From assembly GCA_902772615.1 (NCBI GenBank), contig CACYBC010000048.1, positions 1-5,125 of the forward strand: 5,125 nucleotides of DNA. The letters are read 5' to 3'. Shown piece after piece: positions 1 to 4,448 of this stretch; position 1 is the first letter of the stretch, and the number at the start of each line of letters is the position of its first letter. Source of the stretch: an uncultured Ruminococcus sp. (GTDB lineage Bacteria; Bacillota; Clostridia; Oscillospirales; Ruminococcaceae). The position numbers and the translations under genes were made by a program. The notes below the pieces were generated by a model. The model did not search any database, had not been told where the DNA came from, and saw only the letters and a list, made by a program, of their open reading frames with translations.

Positions 1-152
1 TCGTAAAGGCTGAGCACGGCGCGAAGTTCCGCGGCATACTGGTCGCTGGTCCTTGTGGAGTCAGTCTTCAGTCTCGATGTAAAGACTCTTTCTTCCGAAT
101 CGTAGGCGGCAAAAACGATGTTCGTATTGCCTACGTCTATGCATAAGACCAT
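1..152 (-). CDS. coaX: Type III pantothenate kinase CoaX, N-terminal part (runs off left edge)
   Basis: This is the start of a leftward gene; 50 full codons are visible and there is no stop. The protein begins MVLCIDVGNTNIVFAAYDSE. Residues 6-11 (DVGNTN) form the N-terminal phosphate-binding motif of the ASKHA-fold type III pantothenate kinases. Residues 30-39 (TDSTRTSDQY) match the family's 'TD..RT.DEY' segment. CoaX phosphorylates pantothenate in the cytoplasm, the first committed step of coenzyme A synthesis; family members are usually about 250-260 residues, so roughly 80% of the gene lies outside the window. The start at 152 is supported by GGAAAGGAAC on the minus strand (161-170), about 8-10 bases upstream, and by the DVGNTN motif sitting at its usual place a few residues from the N-terminus. 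The gene is transcribed away from cdd, across a shared 183-base intergenic region. The family assignment is secure from the motifs; activity cannot be judged from this fragment. Confidence 0.9.
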   Translation of the reverse strand, partial: MVLCIDVGNTNIVFAAYDSEERVFTSRLKTDSTRTSDQYAAELRAVLSLY

Positions 153-187
153 GAACGGTTGTTCCTTTCCATTGTTATGTCATGGAA

Positions 188-216
188 AGAATAGACTAAT
201 GATGTTTAAAAAGCAA
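188..216 (-). promoter_or_regulatory. Possible promoter for coaX (weak match)
   Basis: Read on the minus strand, TTGCTT (216-211) and TATTCT (193-188) are separated by exactly 17 bases. This would put the transcription start near 181 and give a leader of about 28 bases before the coaX ATG. The hexamers match the sigma-A consensus at only 3/6 and 4/6 positions, so this rests mainly on spacing and position. Confidence 0.3.
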
Positions 217-262
217 GGAAAAGGGACGCGCAAAGCTGTTAACCTTGGCGAAACAAATTGAA

Positions 263-315
263 CCGTACGTTGTGATATACTTTTCAGCATCCGCAGGATG
301 AGAGATGCCCGTACG
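263..315. repeat. Direct repeat CCGTACG x2 flanking the cdd promoter
   Basis: CCGTACG occurs at 263-269 and again at 309-315, 46 bases apart. Each copy contains the palindrome CGTACG. One copy lies just upstream of the proposed extended -10 element (273-281) and the other is in the transcribed leader, so the pair brackets the likely transcription start. The identity is seen directly; a role as operator sites is only inference, and a 7-base repeat can arise by chance. Confidence 0.35.
273..281 (+). promoter_or_regulatory. Extended -10 promoter candidate for cdd-rsmA
   Basis: TGATATACT at 273-281 combines a TGN extension with TATACT, a 5/6 match to the sigma-A -10 hexamer. No good -35 sits at 16-18 bases upstream; TTGAAC at 258-263 is only 12 bases away, too near for a normal pair. 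Extended -10 promoters can work without a -35. The start would fall near 288, giving a leader of about 48 bases before the cdd ATG. Confidence 0.45.
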
Positions 316-335
316 CTGCAAAATGAGGTGCATAA

Positions 336-758
336 ATGGATGAGTTCAGAGATCTGCTTGTAAAAAAGGCGCTTGAAGTCAGAAGCAAAGCCTACAGTCC
401 TTATTCCGGTTACAGCGTCGGGGCTGCGGTGATGGGCGAGAACGGGACGGTGTATACCGGATGCAACGTGGAGAATGCAAGTTACGGAATGACCGTATGT
501 GCAGAAAGGGTAGCCCTCTTCAAGATGATATCTGAGGGGTGCAGGAAGTTTACAGCGATAGCTGTCGCCACTGCGGATGACGGAACCGACGGAGTGCCTT
601 GCCTGGCGTGCCGTCAGGTCATGAGCGAATTCCGCGCGGAAGGCGAAGTGCCGGTATATGACTGCGATCCGTCCGGCAGAGTGTTCAGGCACACGCTGGA
701 TGAACTTGCTCCCATGCCGTTCACGCTTTCAGCGGCAGAGGAGGACGAAGATGAGTGA
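336..758 (+). CDS. cdd: Cytidine deaminase
   Basis: This gene encodes a 140-residue protein, a normal size for the homotetrameric zinc-dependent cytidine deaminases that hydrolyse cytidine and deoxycytidine to uridine and deoxyuridine in pyrimidine salvage in the cytoplasm. Visible motifs are YSPYSGYSVGAA (20-31), GCNVENASYG (42-51, substrate-binding region), CAERVA (55-60, with zinc ligand C55 and catalytic glutamate E57) and PCLACRQ (88-94, with zinc ligands C89 and C92). The second motif is usually PCGACRQ or PCGVCRQ, so L90 replaces the common glycine, while all catalytic residues are intact. The C-terminus ends in a run of acidic residues (EEDEDE). The start at 336 has GAGGTG at 325-330 and leaves the N-terminus at the usual distance from the SPYSG motif. 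The final 8 bases overlap rsmA, which suggests translational coupling. I am sure of the family and confident of activity. Confidence 0.95.
   Translation: MDEFRDLLVKKALEVRSKAYSPYSGYSVGAAVMGENGTVYTGCNVENASYGMTVCAERVALFKMISEGCRKFTAIAVATADDGTDGVPCLACRQVMSEFRAEGEVPVYDCDPSGRVFRHTLDELAPMPFTLSAAEEDEDE
737..744 (+). promoter_or_regulatory. Ribosome binding site of rsmA, inside the 3' end of cdd
   Basis: AGAGGAGG lies 6 bases before the ATG at 751 and is a near-ideal Shine-Dalgarno. It decides the rsmA start: the reading frame stays open upstream to an ATG at 658, but that region reads as cdd in another frame and the extra 31 residues have no relation to the RsmA family. The same bases encode part of the acidic tail of Cdd. 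Confidence 0.8.
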
Positions 759-1596
759 GTTTGCACCGGGCAAAGATCTGCACAGAGCCAAGAAGTCTCT
801 GGGACAGAACTTTCTGACGGATCCCACGGTCTGTCCAAGGATTGCCGAGAAAGCTCAGATAGACGGGATAGGAGTTATCGAAGTCGGACCGGGCTTCGGA
901 GCTTTGACGGTCGAACTGGCAAAAAGAGCCGCAAAGGTCGTCGCCGTCGAGCTGGACAGCGATGTTATCCCTAAACTGAAGGATAATATCAGGGAATTCT
1001 CAAATGTCACCGTCCTGGAAGGCGACATCATGAAGTTGGATATAAAAGGTATTATCACAGAACACTTTCCGGGAATGCGTGTGGCTGTAGCTGGCAATAT
1101 CCCTTACAACATCACTTCTCCGCTGATCACGGAACTTCTGAGTAGTGATAGCGGCATAGAGTCCGTCACGGTGATGATACAGAAGGAGCCTGCGGACAGG
1201 TTCTGCAGCGAGCCGGGCACCGAGGACTGCGGCGCGGTATCAGCGCTTGTGTGGTATTACGGGATCCCTCAGAAACTCTTTGAGGTCGGTCCCGGGGCGT
1301 TCCGGCCACGTCCCAAGGTTCGGTCATCCGTCATAAGGATCGGGATCCGCAGGGAGCCCGCGGTCGTTACCGAAGACAGGAACCTGTTCTTCTCAGTGGT
1401 AAGGGCTGCATTCGGACAGAGAAGAAAGACAGCGGTAAACTCACTGATCTCGCTTCTGGGCGAACCGAAAGAACTTGTGAAAAAAGCTTTTGAACGCTCC
1501 GGACTGCCGGAAGGAATACGTGCTGAGAGGATGACCTTGAACGATTTTGCAGTCCTGACGGATGAGATCGCCGGGCTCAAAAACGCTCTGAAATAA
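751..1596 (+). CDS. rsmA: 16S rRNA (adenine(1518)-N6/adenine(1519)-N6)-dimethyltransferase RsmA (KsgA)
   Basis: The 281-residue protein belongs to the KsgA/Dim1 family, which uses S-adenosylmethionine to dimethylate two adjacent adenines in the helix 45 loop of 16S rRNA during late small-subunit assembly. Its length fits the family. It shows KKSLGQNFL (14-22), the SAM-binding glycine motif IEVGPGFGALT (43-53), the acidic end of strand 2 at VAVELD (64-69), EGDIMKLD (90-97) and the catalytic NIPY at 116-119 followed by NITSPLI. QKEPADRF (144-151) and FRPRPKVRSSV (184-194) follow in order; the last is usually PKVDSAV, so R191 replaces a common aspartate. The start is set by the Shine-Dalgarno at 737-744. 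It overlaps cdd by 8 bases, so the two are probably co-transcribed and translationally coupled. No strong hairpin-plus-T-run terminator follows it before the next gene. Loss of this enzyme typically gives kasugamycin resistance. Confidence 0.95.
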   Translation: MSEFAPGKDLHRAKKSLGQNFLTDPTVCPRIAEKAQIDGIGVIEVGPGFGALTVELAKRAAKVVAVELDSDVIPKLKDNIREFSNVTVLEGDIMKLDIKGIITEHFPGMRVAVAGNIPYNITSPLITELLSSDSGIESVTVMIQKEPADRFCSEPGTEDCGAVSALVWYYGIPQKLFEVGPGAFRPRPKVRSSVIRIGIRREPAVVTEDRNLFFSVVRAAFGQRRKTAVNSLISLLGEPKELVKKAFERSGLPEGIRAERMTLNDFAVLTDEIAGLKNALK

Positions 1597-1647
1597 CAGT
1601 GACTGTGAAAACGACATGTTTTGTTATTTTTGTCACATCTACCGTTA

Positions 1648-1657
1648 ATGTGCACAT
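1648..1657. repeat. 10-base perfect palindrome in the regulator's upstream region
   Basis: ATGTGCACAT is a perfect inverted repeat about 30 bases upstream of the proposed -35 box of the regulator promoter. Related cores lie on either side: TGTCACAT at 1631-1638 and TGTACAT at 1675-1681. Together they suggest a set of protein-binding sites, possibly for the regulator itself, but no bound protein can be named from sequence. Confidence 0.35.
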
Positions 1658-1686
1658 AGAAATGGCATAAAATTTGTACATTAATA

Positions 1687-1715
1687 TTGAACTCTCGTCG
1701 GATATAATGTATATT
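1687..1715 (+). promoter_or_regulatory. Sigma-A type promoter for the regulator-ftsEX operon
   Basis: TTGAAC (1687-1692) and TATATT (1710-1715) are separated by 17 bases and match consensus at 4/6 and 5/6 positions. A perfect TATAAT also lies at 1703-1708, pairing at 16 bases with a weaker TTAATA (1681-1686), so two overlapping promoters are possible. The start would be near 1715-1722, giving a leader of about 55-60 bases. The surrounding DNA is markedly AT-rich, as expected of a promoter region. Confidence 0.6.
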
Positions 1716-1736
1716 CTATTCAACTGACATTCTATT
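1713..1736. repeat. Direct repeat ATTCTATT x2 at the transcription start
   Basis: ATTCTATT occurs at 1713-1720 and 1729-1736, 16 bases from start to start. The first copy overlaps the end of the TATATT -10 box and the second lies in the early leader. A protein bound here would block RNA polymerase, so the position suits a repressor or autoregulatory site. That role is inferred; the repeat itself is exact, but it is short and in AT-rich DNA. Confidence 0.35.
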
Positions 1737-1761
1737 TTTGGTGATTTTACCGAATGAGACC

Positions 1762-1767
1762 GGAGAG
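1762..1767 (+). promoter_or_regulatory. Ribosome binding site deciding the start of the regulator gene
   Basis: GGAGAG lies 8 bases before the ATG at 1776. A GTG at 1767 is in the same frame but overlaps the last base of this site, so no workable spacer would remain. The ATG is therefore preferred, giving 360 rather than 363 residues. Confidence 0.65.
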
Positions 1768-1775
1768 TGAGAGAT

Positions 1776-2858
1776 ATGGCAAGCAAACAGTACATCACTG
1801 TAATACAGCATCTTGGAGAGGCGGTCGGAAGGATCATAGGACTTCTGGATGAGAATTCAGCAGTCGTCGCTTCCAGCGATCTGTCTCTGATGAATACCAC
1901 CCGTGTTGGACTGCCTATGGACATGGCTGTGGATGATGTTCTCAGACACGGCGGTTATACATATAAATACGTCGACAAGAACAGAAGAGGCCCTATAGTC
2001 TTCGTGGAAGGCGAGGATCCGGAAGCAGTCAGGTGCTGCAGCGCTACGGCAGTGGTTCTGGATGACATGCTGAAGGGCGGAGATGACAAGGATGATATCA
2101 CATCCTTTATTAAGAACGTCGTTACGGACAATATCCTTCCCAGTGATACATATGTCAGGGCTAGGGAACTTGATTTCAATACCGATGTGAGAACTGCGGC
2201 GCTTGTTATCAGATATGACAGCATCAGCAATTCCGTGTCGGTGCTTGAGATCGTTTCACAGCTCTTCCCGCAGAACACCAAGGATTTCGTCTTCAATGTC
2301 AACGAGAACGAGACGGTCCTCATCAAGGACCTGGATGATGATGTCAATATGGAGACTCTCACAAGGCTCGGCGAATCCATTGCAGACGTGCTTGAGAATG
2401 AACACAGGATCCATGTGAACATCGGCATCGGCAGTGTGGTCAGCGGAGTCAAGGACATGGCAGCTTCCTTCAAGGAGGCACGCACAGCTCTGGAAGTCGG
2501 TAAGGTGTTCGATACGGAACACACCGTTATCTCCTATGACAACTTAGGCATCGCAAGACTCATTTATCAGCTGCCCACCACCATCTGCCAGCAGTTCCTG
2601 CAGGAAGTGTTCAAGCTTGGGTCCATCGACTCGCTTGACCAGGAAACGCTGTTCACCATACAGAGATTCTTCGACAACAACCTCAATGTCTCCGAGACAT
2701 CCAGAGGTCTGTTCGTCCACAGGAATACGCTCGTATACAGACTGGAAAAGATCAAGAAGATAACAGGACTGGATCTGCGCGAATTTGACCAGGCCATAGT
2801 ATTCAAGGTTGCGCTGATGGTCCGCAAATATCTTGACAGTACAAAGAACGGTTTTTGA
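1776..2858 (+). CDS. CdaR/PucR-family helix-turn-helix transcriptional regulator
   Basis: The protein has 360 residues and is predicted cytoplasmic. The C-terminal part (about 295-353) is the HTH typical of PucR/CdaR regulators: a helix ending in FFDNN, then LNVSETSRGLFVHRNTLVYR (303-322, the recognition region) and LEKIKKITGLDLREFDQAIV. The middle (about 136-255) resembles the degenerate GGDEF-like domain of this family, including GIGSVVSG (217-224) and the helix SFKEARTALEVGK (231-243); it has no GGDEF catalytic signature, so no cyclic-di-GMP synthesis is expected. The first 100 or so residues look like a small PAS- or GAF-type sensor (LLDENSAVVASSD at 23-35, IVFVEGEDPEA at 74-84), but I cannot name its ligand. 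Characterised relatives sense sugar diacids or purine status, and that should not be carried over here. It has its own promoter and lies 13 bases before ftsE, so it is probably the first gene of the ftsEX operon and could regulate it. The family call is firm; the role is unknown. Confidence 0.85.
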   Translation: MASKQYITVIQHLGEAVGRIIGLLDENSAVVASSDLSLMNTTRVGLPMDMAVDDVLRHGGYTYKYVDKNRRGPIVFVEGEDPEAVRCCSATAVVLDDMLKGGDDKDDITSFIKNVVTDNILPSDTYVRARELDFNTDVRTAALVIRYDSISNSVSVLEIVSQLFPQNTKDFVFNVNENETVLIKDLDDDVNMETLTRLGESIADVLENEHRIHVNIGIGSVVSGVKDMAASFKEARTALEVGKVFDTEHTVISYDNLGIARLIYQLPTTICQQFLQEVFKLGSIDSLDQETLFTIQRFFDNNLNVSETSRGLFVHRNTLVYRLEKIKKITGLDLREFDQAIVFKVALMVRKYLDSTKNGF

Positions 2859-2871
2859 TTCGAGGTTCTAA

Positions 2872-3546
2872 ATGATAGAGTTCCGCAACGTAACCAAGGA
2901 GTATCCCGGAGGGACGCTGGCCCTTGATGAAGTAGATTTCACTATCGATAAGGGTGAGTTCGTATTCATCCTCGGACACTCCGGAGCCGGAAAGAGCACG
3001 CTCCTCAAGCTCATGCTAAAAGAGGAAGAGCCGACCGACGGAGATATTACGATTGCTGATTACAATCTGAGCAGGATCAGAAGAAGAAAGATCCCATACC
3101 TGAGGCGTGAGCTGGGAGTCGTTTTCCAGGATTTCCGTCTCATACCCACCATGACTGCCTATGAGAATGTGGCGTTTGCGATGCGCGTGACAAATGTTGC
3201 CGCGCGGGAGATACGCCGCAGGGTTCCGTATATCCTGAAACTTGTGGGACTGGAAGAAAAGAGCCAGGTGTATCCCGAACAGCTGTCGGGCGGAGAACAG
3301 CAGCGCGTCGCTTTGGCCAGGGCTTTGGTACACAACCCCAAGATCATCCTTGCGGATGAGCCTACCGGAAACATAGACCCAAAGCTGTCCATGGAGATCA
3401 TAGAGCTTCTGAAGGAGATCAATAAGCTCGGCACTACGGTGGTAGTTGTAACGCATGATATCTCCATCGTGAACAGATTCAAGGAACGCACGATAATCCT
3501 GCGCAACGGCCGTGTGTTCAGGGATACGAAAGGAGCACACGCATGA
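2872..3546 (+). CDS. ftsE: Cell division ATP-binding protein FtsE
   Basis: This 224-residue ABC ATPase is the cytoplasmic half of the FtsEX complex, which does not export a substrate but couples ATP hydrolysis to peptidoglycan hydrolysis outside the membrane at division or elongation sites. All nucleotide-binding motifs are intact: Walker A GHSGAGKST (35-43), Q-loop VVFQDFRLIP (83-92), signature LSGGEQQR (138-145), Walker B IILADEP (158-164) with catalytic E163, D-loop GNID (166-169) and H-loop H195. The opening MIEFRNVTKEYPGG and the FQDFRLIP segment are characteristic of FtsE rather than of related lipoprotein or macrolide exporters. GAGG at 2862-2865 supports the start. It sits 13 bases after the regulator and overlaps ftsX by 4 bases (ATGA at 3543-3546). 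The pairing with ftsX makes the assignment secure. Confidence 0.96.
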   Translation: MIEFRNVTKEYPGGTLALDEVDFTIDKGEFVFILGHSGAGKSTLLKLMLKEEEPTDGDITIADYNLSRIRRRKIPYLRRELGVVFQDFRLIPTMTAYENVAFAMRVTNVAAREIRRRVPYILKLVGLEEKSQVYPEQLSGGEQQRVALARALVHNPKIILADEPTGNIDPKLSMEIIELLKEINKLGTTVVVVTHDISIVNRFKERTIILRNGRVFRDTKGAHA

Positions 3547-4448
3547 GAGGCTCCAGCTTCGGCTATCTTGTAAAGCAGGGCATCATCAACACGTGGATCA
3601 ACAGGATGATGTCCATGGCATCCATAGGCATACTGACCGCCTGCATGATCATCGTGGGAGGGTCAGGACTTCTTGCCGTCAATATCAGGGATATCTTCAA
3701 GGAGATAGAGGATAAGAACGAACTGGTAGTATTCGTCAGGGACGATGCGGATACCATTACGATAAACGAGCTCAACGACAGGATCAACACGCTCGATCAT
3801 ATCGCCGACTATCATTTCGTTTCCAAGGACGATGCCCTTAAGGAGCAGAAGGAGTTCATGGGTGATAAAGGGTACCTCCTCGACGGACTCGAGGATGACA
3901 ACCCGCTCCCGGCATCGTTCCGCATAAAAGTGGATTCGCTGGAACAGCTCGGATATGTCGTGGACGAGCTTAAGAACTTCAAGGGAGTGGATTCCGTCTC
4001 GGCGCCTACAGATCTGGCCAGAACACTGACCGGCGTGGAAAAGACCATGCTGATACTCGGATCCATAATAATCGGAATACTGATCATAGCTTCCGCTGTG
4101 GTCATATCAAATACGATAAGACTCACTCTCTTTGCCAGAAGAAGAGAGATAAGGATAATGAAATATGTCGGCGCTACCGATGCATTCATCCGTTTGCCTT
4201 TCGTAGTGGAAGGAATCACCATAGGGGTGGTCTCCGCGCTGCTGGCATTCGGGGTCCTGGCGCTGATCTACGAGAGTCTCGGTACGATGTTCGGAGGCTC
4301 CGGCATATCCTGGCTCACAGGCGTATCGACAACGCTTGTTCCTTTCTCAAGTCTTTGGAAATGGGTCATTGCCAGTTTCCTCGGATTCGGGATCGTGGTA
4401 GGAGCTTTCGGAAGCGGATCGTCCATCAGGAGGTATCTTAAGGTATGA
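3543..4448 (+). CDS. ftsX: Cell division protein FtsX, permease-like membrane subunit
   Basis: The 301-residue product is the membrane half of FtsEX. It has the four-helix plan of FtsX: a short cytoplasmic N-terminus, TM1 about 23-46, a large extracellular domain about 48-165, TM2 about 169-190, TM3 about 221-243 and TM4 about 271-293. The extracellular domain carries ELVVFVRDDAD (60-70) and FVSKDDALKEQKE (92-104), typical of the loop that contacts the coiled-coil hydrolase partner. After TM2 comes the conserved cytoplasmic stretch SNTIRLTLFARRREIRIMKY (189-208), then VGATDAFIRLPF, where FtsE is expected to dock. The start shares an ATGA with the ftsE stop and has AAAGGAG at 3529-3535, 7 bases upstream. 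The gene in turn shares an ATGA with the next one, so subunit levels are probably balanced by coupling. No motif is missing. Confidence 0.95.
   Translation: MRGSSFGYLVKQGIINTWINRMMSMASIGILTACMIIVGGSGLLAVNIRDIFKEIEDKNELVVFVRDDADTITINELNDRINTLDHIADYHFVSKDDALKEQKEFMGDKGYLLDGLEDDNPLPASFRIKVDSLEQLGYVVDELKNFKGVDSVSAPTDLARTLTGVEKTMLILGSIIIGILIIASAVVISNTIRLTLFARRREIRIMKYVGATDAFIRLPFVVEGITIGVVSALLAFGVLALIYESLGTMFGGSGISWLTGVSTTLVPFSSLWKWVIASFLGFGIVVGAFGSGSSIRRYLKV
4428..4433 (+). promoter_or_regulatory. Ribosome binding site for the secreted coiled-coil protein, inside ftsX
   Basis: AGGAGG lies 11 bases before the ATG at 4445 and 14 before a second in-frame ATG at 4448. The nearer ATG is preferred and also forms the ATGA overlap with the ftsX stop. 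The two starts differ by a single methionine, so the choice has little effect on the protein. Confidence 0.6.

Noticed and set aside
323..343. Seven-codon reading frame (ATG at 323, TGA at 341-343) overlapping the cdd start, as a leader peptide
   Set aside because: It has no ribosome binding site of its own, and its first codons are the cdd Shine-Dalgarno itself.
180..692. Long minus-strand open frame opposite the coaX-cdd gap and cdd
   Set aside because: It is the antisense shadow of cdd, which has intact enzyme motifs; the minus-strand translation has no recognisable family features.
658..750. In-frame upward extension of rsmA to an ATG at 658
   Set aside because: The 31 extra residues overlap cdd in another frame, do not resemble RsmA N-termini and lack a ribosome binding site, while the ATG at 751 has an excellent one.
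1599..1637. Possible terminator after rsmA: GTGAC (1599-1603) with GTCAC (1632-1636), or TGTGA (1604-1608) with TCACA (1633-1637), plus a small AAAAC/GTTTT stem
   Set aside because: The stems are short, the loops long and the T run lies inside the structure rather than after a GC-rich stem, so it does not look like an intrinsic terminator. Read-through from rsmA into the regulator remains possible.
1604..1637. TGTGA...TCACA as a CRP-like operator
   Set aside because: The half-sites are 24 bases apart rather than the 6 expected for CRP, and Clostridia commonly use other catabolite control systems.
1955..2524. Long minus-strand open frame opposite the regulator gene
   Set aside because: Its serine- and leucine-rich translation is typical of the complement of a real coding frame, and it has no start context or family motif.
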